Part shown: positions 14,827 to 23,265 of the stretch, piece by piece
Position numbering within the stretch: position 1 is the first letter of the stretch
Layout: each line of letters opens with the position of its first letter
Source of the DNA: Tsukamurella paurometabola DSM 20162
GTDB taxonomy: Bacteria; Actinomycetota; Actinomycetes; Mycobacteriales; Mycobacteriaceae
NCBI RefSeq assembly: GCF_000092225.1
Contig: NC_014158.1
Coordinates: 1,984,001-2,048,000 of the forward strand
Direction: 5' to 3'
DNA length: 64,000 bases
Program-made: the position numbers and the translations under genes
The notes under the pieces: generated by a model
Databases searched by the model: none
What the model was told of the DNA's origin: nothing
Seen by the model: the letters and a program-made list of their open reading frames with translations, nothing else

Positions 14827-16071
14827 ATGGCCACCGTTCTCATCGCCGCCTACGGTTCCCGCGGCGACATCATGCCGCTCACTGACATTGGCTGCCGACT
14901 CCGCGACGCCGGCCACCGCGTAGTGCTCACCTCCAACGGCGAACTGGATGACGAGGTCCGCGCGACCGGGCTCGAAACGCGCGGAATCTCCTTCGATGTC
15001 GACCGCGACCTGGAAACCGGCGAGGAGGACGCCCTCAAGGTGGCGCTCCAGGTGGTGAAGCCGGCGGGAATCCGCAGGCTGGGCAACAGTTTCCTCGATG
15101 TCGTCGCGGATCTGGAGCCAGATCTGGTGATGCTCACTCCGTTCACCGAGCTCCCCGGGCACGCCCTCGCTGAGGCGCACGGCATCCCAACGCTCGGCCT
15201 CCGGTTCCAGCCGATGTCCGCGACCCGTGCCTACCCGCCCAGTCTGCTCGGAGCCCGATCGCTGGGCGGGCCGGGCAACCGTGCGGTCGGGAACCTCGCG
15301 GTCGCCGCGGTCGACCGTGTATACGGCGGTGCCGTCGCCGATTTCCGTCGGCGCCTCGGCCTCCCGGTGCAGTCCGCACGGGCACTCCGCCGAACCCGCA
15401 CCGCGCAGGAGTGGCCGATCCTGTACGGCTATTCCCCGTCGGTACTCCCGCGCCCCGCAGACTGGCGGACGGGTATCAATGTCACCGGCTATTGGTGGTC
15501 GCGAGGACTCGAAAGCTGGACGGCACCTGTGGACCTCGAAGAATTCCTGGCCGCCGGTCCGCCGCCGGTATTCGTCGGGTTCGGCAGCCTTCCGGTGACC
15601 GATGCCGAGCGCGACCGCCTCGCCCATACGGTGCGGGCGGCGGCGCTCGGCTCGGGACAGAGGTTCCTGGTGCAGGCCGGGGGAGCAGGGTTGACGGTGG
15701 AGAACGACGAGCACACCCTCTCCATCGGCACCGTCCCCTACGACTGGCTGTTCAGTCGCGTCGCGGCGGTGGTGCACTCCTGTGGCGCGGGCACCACCGC
15801 TTCCGGTCTTCGGTCGGGAGTTCCGACGGTCGGCGTGCCCTCGCCCGGCGGTGATCAGCAGTTCTGGGCGGAGCAACTCCGCCGCCTCGGAGTGAGCCCC
15901 GCGACGCTGCCACGACCGGCATTGCGCGCCGAGCGCCTCACCGACGCAGTGACGGCTGCGATCACCGACCCGTCGTACCGGGAGGCCGCGGCGCGGATCG
16001 CCGAACGCATCCGGCACGAAGACGGTGCGGGCCGTGTCGTCACTGAGGTCGAGCGGCTTCTCGGGCGATGA
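14827..16071 (+). CDS. GT1-family (UGT/sterol-glucosyltransferase-like) glycosyltransferase
   Basis: 414 residues with the GT-B architecture of macrolide, sterol and rhamnosyl transferases. The N-terminus Tyr-Gly-Ser-Arg-Gly-Asp-Ile-Met-Pro-Leu is the GSRGDVxP acceptor-domain signature. The C-domain has Val-Phe-Val-Gly-Phe-Gly-Ser-Leu-Pro, then His-Ser-Cys-Gly-Ala-Gly-Thr-Thr and Gly-Gly-Asp-Gln-Gln-Phe-Trp-Ala, the usual sugar-nucleotide region (HxGxGT and the DQ pair). The HCGAGT variation is common in this branch. It would add a hexose to a lipid or small hydrophobic acceptor. With an adjacent TetR repressor, xenobiotic detoxification or glycolipid synthesis are the main options. Confidence 0.88.
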   Translation: MATVLIAAYGSRGDIMPLTDIGCRLRDAGHRVVLTSNGELDDEVRATGLETRGISFDVDRDLETGEEDALKVALQVVKPAGIRRLGNSFLDVVADLEPDLVMLTPFTELPGHALAEAHGIPTLGLRFQPMSATRAYPPSLLGARSLGGPGNRAVGNLAVAAVDRVYGGAVADFRRRLGLPVQSARALRRTRTAQEWPILYGYSPSVLPRPADWRTGINVTGYWWSRGLESWTAPVDLEEFLAAGPPPVFVGFGSLPVTDAERDRLAHTVRAAALGSGQRFLVQAGGAGLTVENDEHTLSIGTVPYDWLFSRVAAVVHSCGAGTTASGLRSGVPTVGVPSPGGDQQFWAEQLRRLGVSPATLPRPALRAERLTDAVTAAITDPSYREAAARIAERIRHEDGAGRVVTEVERLLGR

Positions 16072-16128
16072 TCGGGCGGGACCAACTGGGTGGGACGTGC
16101 TGTACGCCGAGCCGTTACCGTGAATACC

Positions 16129-16842
16129 ATGTTCACGTCAGAAGAACGGCAGGGTATCGCGAATAGGCTGATCGGGAGCGCTCAGGACTCCGAGGACTTC
16201 GTGGCCGGCGCCGTCGTCGGTGCCGCGGCGATCGGCATGCTCGATGACGTCACCGGCATCGACCTTCAATTCGCCGCCGCGCCCGGTGCCGCCATCGAGG
16301 ACGTGCGCGAGCGCCTCGTTCGTACCCTCTACCGGGATTTCGGTGCGATCCACCACACGGTGGAGAACGGCACCCCGGTGTTCCTGCTGCCGAACCTCTT
16401 GACGGCGCGGATCGCCGTCGTGCCCGCGGACTTGTTCGGACCGCGTGCCGGCGAACCCTTTCAGCAGCTCTTCGGCGTTACCGACCCGCAGCCGACGCTC
16501 GAGGTCGGCACGGTCGATCTGATCGGACCAGCCTGGCTCGGGGCGCTCCGAACCCGCGCCGCGCTGCGCCGTGGTGACGGGCCCGGGGCAGCGGCGCAAC
16601 TCGATCCGCTTCGTGATGCACTCATCGCCCTGATCGGTGCGCGCACCGGAGCGCCCGCCGGGTACCTGCCCCGTCAGGAGCGAGACACCATCCAGGCCAC
16701 CTTCCCATCCTCCGTCTCCTTCATCGAAGTCGAGCGCGCCTTCGGTGTCGCCGTCCAGATCCTCGACCACGAACTGCAGTCCACGGCACCCGTGATCGGC
16801 GACGCCGTCGCGCTCCCGCTGCTCGAAGAGGTCGCCGACTAG
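16129..16842 (+). CDS. Nucleotidyltransferase-like protein of unknown role
   Basis: 237 residues from ATG 16129 (GTG 16120 is also possible). The N-terminal third, with Ala-Asn-Arg-Leu-Ile, Gly-Ser-Ala-Gln-Asp-Ser-Glu-Asp, Gly-Ala-Ala-Ala-Ile-Gly and Asp-Asp-Val-Thr-Gly-Ile-Asp-Leu-Gln-Phe, resembles the polymerase-beta-type nucleotidyltransferase pattern in which a Gly-Ser precedes the metal-binding acids (here Asp...Asp-Leu). The remainder is helical and carries no motif I recognise. Such proteins often modify small molecules or tRNA, or act in toxin-antitoxin pairs; no partner is visible here. The annotation is tentative. Confidence 0.6.
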   Translation: MFTSEERQGIANRLIGSAQDSEDFVAGAVVGAAAIGMLDDVTGIDLQFAAAPGAAIEDVRERLVRTLYRDFGAIHHTVENGTPVFLLPNLLTARIAVVPADLFGPRAGEPFQQLFGVTDPQPTLEVGTVDLIGPAWLGALRTRAALRRGDGPGAAAQLDPLRDALIALIGARTGAPAGYLPRQERDTIQATFPSSVSFIEVERAFGVAVQILDHELQSTAPVIGDAVALPLLEEVAD

Positions 16843-16889
16843 CGGCGTCGTGGCGGCATCGCGCGCCACCGAGTCGGTACGCTGGGGGA

Positions 16890-17339
16890 ATGCCTGACCA
16901 CGACACCGATAGCGGCGCCGGAGGCGGTTCGCCCCTGGCGCGCCTGCACACGTGGCGCGATCGCGTGAAGTCAACCCGCCAAGGGCAGTTGGCATGGCGG
17001 ATCGCCGTCGGCGTGATCGGCGGCGCCGTGCTCATCGCCGGCATCATCGCCATCCCGTATCCCGGACCGGGCTGGTTGATCGTGTTCGCCGGCCTGGGCA
17101 TCCTGGCCAGCGAATTCGAGTGGGCGCACCGACTGCTGAAGTTCGCCCGCGCCCGCTACGACCGTTTCGCCGAGTGGCTCGGCAAGCAGAACGTGGTGGT
17201 CAAGGGTCTGTTCGGGTTGGGAACCTGTGCCATCGTGCTGCTGACGTTGTGGTTACTCGGCGCTCTCGGCATGGTGGGCGGATGGTTCGGCATCGACTGG
17301 TCATGGTTGCAGAGCCCCATTTTCGGCGATAACAGCTGA
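16890..17339 (+). CDS. TIGR02611-type actinobacterial membrane protein
   Basis: 149 residues. A charged N-terminus is followed by a long hydrophobic block containing Ile-Ala-Ile-Pro-Tyr-Pro-Gly-Pro-Gly-Trp-Leu-Ile-Val-Phe-Ala-Gly-Leu-Gly-Ile-Leu, then Ala-Ser-Glu-Phe-Glu-Trp-Ala. PGPGW followed by E-F-x-W-A is the family hallmark of TIGR02611, related to the PGPGW membrane proteins. Two further helices occupy 98-130. Its stop overlaps the ATG of the next gene by one base, so the two are coupled. The role is unknown in all actinobacteria. Confidence 0.82.
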   Translation: MPDHDTDSGAGGGSPLARLHTWRDRVKSTRQGQLAWRIAVGVIGGAVLIAGIIAIPYPGPGWLIVFAGLGILASEFEWAHRLLKFARARYDRFAEWLGKQNVVVKGLFGLGTCAIVLLTLWLLGALGMVGGWFGIDWSWLQSPIFGDNS

Positions 17340-17893
17340 TGCCCGGCGGGGATCTCGCCGCAGTCATCGACGAATTGCGCCGGTCGATGCGCGCCCCCGA
17401 TCGGCGGGTCGCGGGAACCCTGTACTGGTACTCCCTGTCCGGTGCGTTGGCGCGCCTGGCCCTCGTCGACGGACGCGATGCTGATCGGGCCGGGGTCACC
17501 GTCGGGCCCGGGAGCTGGCCGCAGACCGACGAACCTCCGCTCACGGCGACGCCGCTGCACAGTCTCGGTCGCCGCCTGCGCACCGATGTCTCTGCGGTCG
17601 CCGCCGCTTCTGGTGCGCCCGAACGCGCACTGTGGGCCATTGCCACCGATTCTGTGGCATCCGCCGCCCTCGCCTCGGCCGATCCCACCGCCCGCGCCGA
17701 CGAGGCGCTGGCTCACTGCGCGCCCCACGCACCATCGGCTCGGTTCGAATCCGCAGCCGGCCGCGGCATCGTCGTTCGACGGGGCTCCTGCTGCCTGCTG
17801 TACCTGTGCCCGGGAACCCGTAAATGCTTGAGTTGCCCACGGCAGACGCCGGAGGAGCGCCGCCGCCGATTATCGGTGGCAAGCGACCGATAG
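17339..17893 (+). CDS. (2Fe-2S)-binding protein of the FhuF C-terminal type
   Basis: 184 residues. The C-terminus contains Ser-Cys-Cys-Leu-Leu-Tyr-Leu-Cys-Pro-Gly-Thr-Arg-Lys-Cys-Leu-Ser-Cys-Pro, a Cys-Cys...Cys-x2-Cys cluster like the 2Fe-2S site of FhuF siderophore-iron reductases, with one extra Cys between. The preceding region is Ala-rich and resembles the degenerate N-domain of FhuF-like proteins. It may release iron from siderophores or act as a small redox protein. It overlaps the membrane-protein gene by one base and ends 60 bases before thrS. Confidence 0.78.
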   Translation: MPGGDLAAVIDELRRSMRAPDRRVAGTLYWYSLSGALARLALVDGRDADRAGVTVGPGSWPQTDEPPLTATPLHSLGRRLRTDVSAVAAASGAPERALWAIATDSVASAALASADPTARADEALAHCAPHAPSARFESAAGRGIVVRRGSCCLLYLCPGTRKCLSCPRQTPEERRRRLSVASDR

Positions 17894-17953
17894 GATCGGT
17901 GCACACACAACCCGCGTGCGGCCAGGTATGCCGCCCGCATGAATAGGAGCACC

Positions 17954-19987
17954 GTGAGCACCACCTTCGTCGTCCCCGCCGGAATCGCCGCCGGGGCCGC
18001 CATGCGCGAGCTGGATCTTCCCAACAAGGGCCCCGAGGCCGTCGTGGTGGTGAAGACGACCGACGGCACCCTCAAGGACCTCAGCTGGGTCCCGGAGACC
18101 GACACCGAGGTCGAGGCCGTGGCGGCGAACACCGACGACGGCCGCAATGTGATCCGGCACTCCGCGGCGCATGTTCTGGCGCAAGCGGTTCAGGACGGCT
18201 TCCCCGGTACCAAGCTCGGGATCGGCCCGTACATCACGGACGGTTTCTACTACGACTTCGACGTTGCCGAGCCGTTCACCCCCGAGGATCTGAAGAACCT
18301 CGAGAAGAAGATGAAGCAGATCATCAAGGCGGGTCAGAAGTTCAGCCGCCGTGTCTACGCGAGCAAGGACGAGGCCCGCGCCGAGCTGGCGGGAGAGCCG
18401 TACAAGCTCGAGTTGATCGACGACAAGGGCGCTGCCGACGACAGCGAGGTCATGGAGGTCGGCGGGGCCGAACTGACCGCGTATGACAATCTCAATCCCC
18501 GTACCGGCGAACGGATCTGGGGTGATCTGTGCCGCGGACCGCACGTGCCCACCACCAAGTACATCCCGGCCGTGAAGCTCACCCGTAGCTCCGCGGCGTA
18601 TTGGCGTGGCGACCAGAACAACGCCGACCTTCAGCGCATTTACGGCACCGCATGGGAGTCCCCGGAGGCACAGGACGAATACCTGGAGCTGCTGGCCGAG
18701 GCGGAGAAGCGCGACCACCGCCGGCTCGGTGCCGAGCTGGACCTGTTCAGCTTCCCCGACGCCCTCGGTTCCGGCCTGCCGGTGTTCCACCCCAAGGGCG
18801 GCATCATCCGCAAGGAACTGGAGGAGTACTCGCGGCAGCGTCATGTGGACGCCGGGTACGAGTTCGTCAACACCCCGCACCTCACTAAGAGCGCTCTCTA
18901 CGAGGTCTCGGGGCACCTCGATTGGTACAAGGACGGCATGTTCCCGGCCATGCACCTCGACGCCGAGTACGACGACGAGGGCAACGTCACCAAGCCCGGC
19001 CAGGACTACTACGTCAAGCCGATGAACTGCCCGATGCACAATCTGATCTTCGACGCCCGCGGCCGGTCGTACCGGGAACTGCCGTTGCGGCTCTTCGAGT
19101 TCGGCTCCGTCTACCGGTATGAGAAGTCCGGGGTGATTCACGGCCTGACTCGGGTGCGCGGAATGACTCAGGACGATGCGCACATCTACTGCACTAAGGA
19201 GCAGATGCATGGCGAACTCACCACGACCTTGAAGTTCGTGCTGTCGCTGCTCAAGGACTACGGCCTCGATGACTTCTACCTGGAGCTGTCGACCAAGAAT
19301 CCCGAGAAGTACGTTGGCGACGACGACGTCTGGGAAGAAGCCACCAAGACCTTGCAGCAGGTTGCCGAAGCCTCGGGCCTCGACCTGGTACCCGATCCGG
19401 GCGGCGCCGCCTTCTACGGGCCGAAGATCTCGGTGCAGGCGAAGGACGCCCTGGGGCGTACCTGGCAGATGTCGACGATCCAGCTCGACTTCAACCTGCC
19501 CGAGCGGTTCGAGCTCGAGTACACCGCGCCGGACGGCACCAAACAGCGTCCGGTGATGATCCACCGCGCTCTGTTCGGTTCCATCGAGCGGTTCTTCGGT
19601 GTGCTCACCGAGCACTACGCGGGTGCGTTCCCGGCGTGGCTGGCACCCGAGCAGGTCGTCGGCATCCCCGTGGCTGAGCAGTTCGGCGATCACTTGGAGA
19701 CCGTGATCCGCAAACTCCGTGCCGAAGGCATCCGCGCCCACGTCGACCACAGCGACGATCGGATGCAGAAGAAGATCCGCAACCACACCACCCAAAAGGT
19801 TCCGTTCATGCTGCTGGCGGGGGAGCGCGATCGCGAAGCCGGTGCCGTCAGCTTCCGGTTCCGCGACGGCACCCAGGTCAACGAGGTCCCCGTCGACGAT
19901 GCCGTCCAGCGGATCGTGGAGTGGGTGCGCGCGCGTCGCAATGAATCGCCGACGGCCGAGCTGCTGGGCACCGTCGTCACGCCCTGA
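17954..19987 (+). CDS. thrS: Threonyl-tRNA synthetase
   Basis: 677 residues from the GTG at 17954, preceded by AGGAG; an ATG at 17939 in frame lies before that site and is less likely. The order is TGS domain (to about residue 65), the editing domain with His-Ser-Ala-Ala-His near 75, then class II motifs: [12 protein letters not shown] with the zinc Cys, motif 2 Arg-Tyr-Glu-Lys-Ser-Gly, and motif 3 followed by the anticodon-binding domain. Length is normal. It charges tRNA-Thr with threonine. I see no T-box leader in the 60 bases upstream. It leads the thrS-HIT-pgsA-patA-pimA-Nudix cluster. Confidence 0.97.
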   Translation: MSTTFVVPAGIAAGAAMRELDLPNKGPEAVVVVKTTDGTLKDLSWVPETDTEVEAVAANTDDGRNVIRHSAAHVLAQAVQDGFPGTKLGIGPYITDGFYYDFDVAEPFTPEDLKNLEKKMKQIIKAGQKFSRRVYASKDEARAELAGEPYKLELIDDKGAADDSEVMEVGGAELTAYDNLNPRTGERIWGDLCRGPHVPTTKYIPAVKLTRSSAAYWRGDQNNADLQRIYGTAWESPEAQDEYLELLAEAEKRDHRRLGAELDLFSFPDALGSGLPVFHPKGGIIRKELEEYSRQRHVDAGYEFVNTPHLTKSALYEVSGHLDWYKDGMFPAMHLDAEYDDEGNVTKPGQDYYVKPMNCPMHNLIFDARGRSYRELPLRLFEFGSVYRYEKSGVIHGLTRVRGMTQDDAHIYCTKEQMHGELTTTLKFVLSLLKDYGLDDFYLELSTKNPEKYVGDDDVWEEATKTLQQVAEASGLDLVPDPGGAAFYGPKISVQAKDALGRTWQMSTIQLDFNLPERFELEYTAPDGTKQRPVMIHRALFGSIERFFGVLTEHYAGAFPAWLAPEQVVGIPVAEQFGDHLETVIRKLRAEGIRAHVDHSDDRMQKKIRNHTTQKVPFMLLAGERDREAGAVSFRFRDGTQVNEVPVDDAVQRIVEWVRARRNESPTAELLGTVVTP

Positions 19988-20018
19988 CGGAAACGAACGA
20001 GACGGGAGGGGAAACGAC

Positions 20019-20567
20019 ATGGTCGACGAATCCAGCGACGCACACCGCGATTTCGGTGTGGGTGACGGCGATGAGAGCATCGAACGGCTGTGGACGCCGT
20101 ACCGGATGCGATACCTCGTCGACACCCCTCCCGTCCCCGAGGGCAGCACCGCCTTCCTGGAGATCCCCAAGCTGGCCGACGAGGACGGCCTCATCGTTGC
20201 CCGCGGCGAACACTGCTACGTGGTGCTGAACCTGTTCCCGTACAACCCGGGTCATTGCATGGTGGTTCCGTATCGTCAGGTCGCCGATCTCGAGGAGCTG
20301 ACCGACGACGAGGCCTTCGAACTGATCAAGCTCACCCAGAAGACGATCCGAGTGATCAAGCGGATCTCTCGGCCCGCCGCGTTCAACGTGGGCTTCAACC
20401 TGGGCCGCTCGGGCGGTGGTTCGATCGCCGAGCACCTGCACCAACACATCGTGCCGCGCTGGCCCGGCGATGCGAACTACATCACGGTGCTCTCGGGCAC
20501 TAAGGTGATGCCGCAGCTTCTGGGACAGACCCGGGCGCTCATGGCGAAGGCCTGGGAGGAGGTCTAG
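20019..20567 (+). CDS. HIT-family Ap4A phosphorylase-like protein
   Basis: 182 residues from the ATG at 20019 with a strong GGGAGGGG site. The catalytic triad motif is His139-Leu-His141-Gln-His143-Ile-Val-Pro-Arg-Trp, with the conserved Asn-x-Gly-x-Asn-x-Gly segment at about 123-129. By order and motif it corresponds to M. tuberculosis Rv2613c, shown to phosphorolyse Ap4A to ADP and ATP. Its job would be to keep dinucleoside tetraphosphates low, which fits the neighbouring thrS since aminoacyl-tRNA synthetases make Ap4A as a side product. The stop overlaps the pgsA GTG by one base. Confidence 0.9.
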   Translation: MVDESSDAHRDFGVGDGDESIERLWTPYRMRYLVDTPPVPEGSTAFLEIPKLADEDGLIVARGEHCYVVLNLFPYNPGHCMVVPYRQVADLEELTDDEAFELIKLTQKTIRVIKRISRPAAFNVGFNLGRSGGGSIAEHLHQHIVPRWPGDANYITVLSGTKVMPQLLGQTRALMAKAWEEV

Positions 20568-21226
20568 TGTCTTCGATCTTCAGTCGCGAGGCGGTGTCCA
20601 AGGTCACCCTTCCGATCGGAAAGACGCTGATCAAGACGGGCCTGACGCCCGACGCGGTGACTCTGTTCGGGACCGTCTGCTCGGTGACCGCGGCGCTGTG
20701 GCTCTTTCCCACCGATCACCTGTTCGCCGGCGCTCTGGTGATCTGGTTCTTCGTCATGTTCGACATGCTCGACGGGGCCATGGCCCGCGCCCGCGGCGGC
20801 GGCACCCGGTTCGGTGCATGGCTCGACGCCACCTGCGACCGGATCGCCGACGGTGCGATCTTCGCCGGTCTCGCGTGGTGGGCCGTGTTCACCGAGAACA
20901 ACCGCTACAACCTGCTGATCGCCACTCTGATCTGCCTGGTCACATCCCAGGTGATCAGCTACGCCAAGGCCCGCGCCGAAGCCTCCGGTCTCAAGGGAGA
21001 CGGCGGGTGGATCGAACGCCCCGAGCGCCTGATCATCGTTCTCGTCGGAGCCGGATTCACCGGACTCGGTCTCTGGTGGGCCATCCACATCGCGATGTGG
21101 CTGCTCGCCGTCACCAGTATCATCACCGTGTTCCAACGCGCCATGAGCGTGCGCCACTCGCCCGGAGCCACCGATCTGCTGCCGCTGCCCCAGGCGGCCG
21201 CGCAGCACGAAGGGGATCAGGCGTGA
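20567..21226 (+). CDS. pgsA: Phosphatidylinositol-phosphate synthase (CDP-alcohol phosphatidyltransferase)
   Basis: 219 residues starting at GTG 20567. The CDP-alcohol phosphatidyltransferase signature is complete: Asp66, Asp69-Gly70, Ala73-Arg74, Gly83, Asp87 and Asp91. About six membrane helices follow. In mycobacteria the orthologue PgsA1 joins CDP-diacylglycerol with inositol 1-phosphate to give phosphatidylinositol phosphate, the first step of PI, PIM, lipomannan and lipoarabinomannan. Position between the HIT gene and patA/pimA is the mycobacterial order, supporting this substrate rather than glycerol phosphate. It overlaps patA by four bases (GTGA). Confidence 0.93.
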   Translation: MSSIFSREAVSKVTLPIGKTLIKTGLTPDAVTLFGTVCSVTAALWLFPTDHLFAGALVIWFFVMFDMLDGAMARARGGGTRFGAWLDATCDRIADGAIFAGLAWWAVFTENNRYNLLIATLICLVTSQVISYAKARAEASGLKGDGGWIERPERLIIVLVGAGFTGLGLWWAIHIAMWLLAVTSIITVFQRAMSVRHSPGATDLLPLPQAAAQHEGDQA

Positions 21227-22134
21227 TCAACCCGCGCGAGGAGGCCGCTGACCTCGCCTATCGCTCCGGGTGGGCGATCACGAAACGGATGCCCGAGGCC
21301 GCCGCCCGGTTCCTGTTCGACGACCTGGGTGGTCGATTGGGCGCTCGCGGCGAGAACGTCCAGCTCCGGAAGAACCTGGCGCGGGTGCTCGGCACCACGC
21401 CGGATGCGGTGCCGCAGAGCCTGATCGAGGCGTCAGCGCGGTCGTACGCGCGGTACTGGCGTGAGTCGTTCCGGCTCCCGTCCATGGATCTCACGCAACT
21501 CGGTCGCACACTCGACCAGTACGTCGAAGCCCCCAGCGTCCACGAGGCCATGGCCGACGGGAAGGGCGCCGTGCTCGCACTTCCGCACAGCGGCAACTGG
21601 GACATGGCCGGGGTGTGGCTCGTGCAGCAGTACGGCAGGTTCGCCACCGTCGCCGAGCGCCTCAAACCCGAATCGCTGTTCCGCCAGTTCGTGGACTACC
21701 GCGAGTCCCTGGGGTTCGAGATCTTCCCGACCTCCGGTGGCGAGCAGCCACCGATGCCTGCACTGGCAGAGCGTCTGCGCGCGGGTCGCCCGATCTGCCT
21801 GCTCGGTGAGCGCGATCTGGCCCGCCACGGCGTGCCGGTCACCTTCTTCGGTGAACGCACCCGCATGCCCGCCGGCCCGGCGAAGCTGGCGATCGACACC
21901 GGTGCCCCGCTGTTGCCGGTGCACTGCTGGTTCGAGGGCGACGCCTGGGGTTTCAAGGCCGGACCTCCGATCGACGTCAGCCTCGGTATCGAGGACGCGA
22001 CGCAGCGACTCGCGAACGCCTTCGCGGACAACATCGCCGCGCATCCCGCCGACTGGCACATGCTGCAGCCGCTCTGGGAGGCCGACTGGTCACAGGCCCG
22101 GCGTGAGCGCATCCTCGGGCCGCAGGAGCGCTGA
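21223..22134 (+). CDS. patA: PIM acyltransferase (PatA type, lysophospholipid acyltransferase fold)
   Basis: 303 residues from the GTG at 21223. The acyltransferase motif His-Ser-Gly-Asn-Trp-Asp (HxxxxD) is in the first half, and Arg-Leu-Lys-Pro-Glu-Ser, Leu-Leu-Gly-Glu-Arg-Asp and Gly-Pro-Ala-Lys-Leu-Ala correspond to later blocks of the HtrB/LpxL superfamily. In mycobacteria PatA (Rv2611c) transfers palmitate from acyl-CoA to the 6-OH of the mannose of PIM1/PIM2 at the inner face of the membrane. Four-base overlap with pgsA and one-base overlap with pimA show translational coupling. Confidence 0.93.
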   Translation: MINPREEAADLAYRSGWAITKRMPEAAARFLFDDLGGRLGARGENVQLRKNLARVLGTTPDAVPQSLIEASARSYARYWRESFRLPSMDLTQLGRTLDQYVEAPSVHEAMADGKGAVLALPHSGNWDMAGVWLVQQYGRFATVAERLKPESLFRQFVDYRESLGFEIFPTSGGEQPPMPALAERLRAGRPICLLGERDLARHGVPVTFFGERTRMPAGPAKLAIDTGAPLLPVHCWFEGDAWGFKAGPPIDVSLGIEDATQRLANAFADNIAAHPADWHMLQPLWEADWSQARRERILGPQER

Positions 22135-23258
22135 TGCGGATCGGGATGATCTGCCCGTACTCGTTCGACGTCGCGGGCGGGGTGCAGGCCCACGTCGTCG
22201 ACCTGGCTCGTGTACTCATCGCGCGCGGCCACGAGGTCTCGGTGCTCACCCCGTCGTCGAAGGAGACGGTGCTGCCCGACTTCGCCGTCTCCTCCGGCAA
22301 GGCCGTCGCGATCCCGTACAACGGCTCGGTTTCGCGCCTCAGTTTCGGTCCGGTCGCCTTCTCCCGGCTTCGCCGCTGGATTCGTGACGGCGAGTTCGAT
22401 GTCCTGCACGTGCACGAGCCGAACGCACCCAGTCTCGGGATGCTCGCGCTGGCCATCGCCGACGGGCCGATCGTCGCGACGTTCCACACGTCCACCGAGA
22501 AGTCGCTCGTGCTGTCGGTGTTCCAGAGTGTGCTGCGTCCGTCGCACGAGAAGATCCGCGGCAAAATCGCCGTCTCTGAACTGGCCCGCCGCTGGCAGAT
22601 GGAGTCCCTCGGATCCGATGCCATCGAGATCCCGAACGGCGTGGACGTTGCGCACTTCGCCGAGGGGGACCCGCTGCCCGGCTATCCGCGCCCCGGTAAG
22701 ACCATCCTGTTCCTGGGCCGGTACGACGAGCCCCGCAAGGGCATGGCGGTGTTCCTGGAGGCATTGCCCGCGATCGTCGCGGCGCAGCCCGATGTCGAGG
22801 TCCTGGTGATCGGTCGGGGCGACGAGGAGAAGCTGCTCCGCGACGCCGGACCGTATGCGAAGCACCTCCGACTGCTGGGCGCCGTCACCGATGACGAGAA
22901 GGCGGCCGCGCTGCGATCGGCCGACGTCTACGTTGCGCCGAACCTGGGCGGCGAGAGCTTCGGCATCGTGCTGGTCGAGGCCATGGCCGCCGGTGCCGCC
23001 GTGGTGGCCAGTGACCTCAACGCCTTTGAGCGCGTGCTCGACGCGGGGGAGTGCGGCGTGCTCGTCCCGGTCGGCGACGGGGCCGCACTCGGGGCCGCGG
23101 TCGCCGGCCTGCTGTCCGATGAGGAGGCCCGTCGTGCCCAGGTCGCGCGCGCGTCGGAGGCGGTGTGGCGTTTCGACTGGTCGGTCGTTGCCGAACAGGT
23201 ACTCCGCGTGTACGAGACCGTCGCCGTGCCGGGCGTGGTCGTGAGCATCGACGACTGA
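22134..23258 (+). CDS. pimA: Phosphatidylinositol alpha-mannosyltransferase PimA
   Basis: 374 residues, normal PimA length. The GT4 (GT-B) fold is clear: N-terminal Met-Ile-Cys-Pro-Tyr-Ser-Phe-Asp-Val-Ala-Gly-Gly-Val-Gln at residues 4-17, the His-Val-His-Glu-Pro-Asn-Ala-Pro substrate loop, and the C-terminal Pro-Asn-Leu-Gly-Gly-Glu-Ser-Phe-Gly-Ile-Val-Leu-Val-Glu-Ala motif that binds GDP-mannose (E-x7-E). It transfers the first mannose to the 2-position of inositol in PI, an essential step in mycobacteria, working on the cytosolic face of the plasma membrane. ATG overlaps the patA stop. Confidence 0.95.
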   Translation: MRIGMICPYSFDVAGGVQAHVVDLARVLIARGHEVSVLTPSSKETVLPDFAVSSGKAVAIPYNGSVSRLSFGPVAFSRLRRWIRDGEFDVLHVHEPNAPSLGMLALAIADGPIVATFHTSTEKSLVLSVFQSVLRPSHEKIRGKIAVSELARRWQMESLGSDAIEIPNGVDVAHFAEGDPLPGYPRPGKTILFLGRYDEPRKGMAVFLEALPAIVAAQPDVEVLVIGRGDEEKLLRDAGPYAKHLRLLGAVTDDEKAAALRSADVYVAPNLGGESFGIVLVEAMAAGAAVVASDLNAFERVLDAGECGVLVPVGDGAALGAAVAGLLSDEEARRAQVARASEAVWRFDWSVVAEQVLRVYETVAVPGVVVSIDD

Positions 23259-23265
23259 GGCTGCC

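Noticed and set aside
17894-17953. Possible T-box leader before thrS
   Set aside because: Only 60 bases with no specifier loop or antiterminator; too short.
20698-21222. Extended N-terminus of the PatA frame
   Set aside because: It overlaps pgsA fully; the GTG at 21223 gives the proper PatA length and the usual GTGA coupling.
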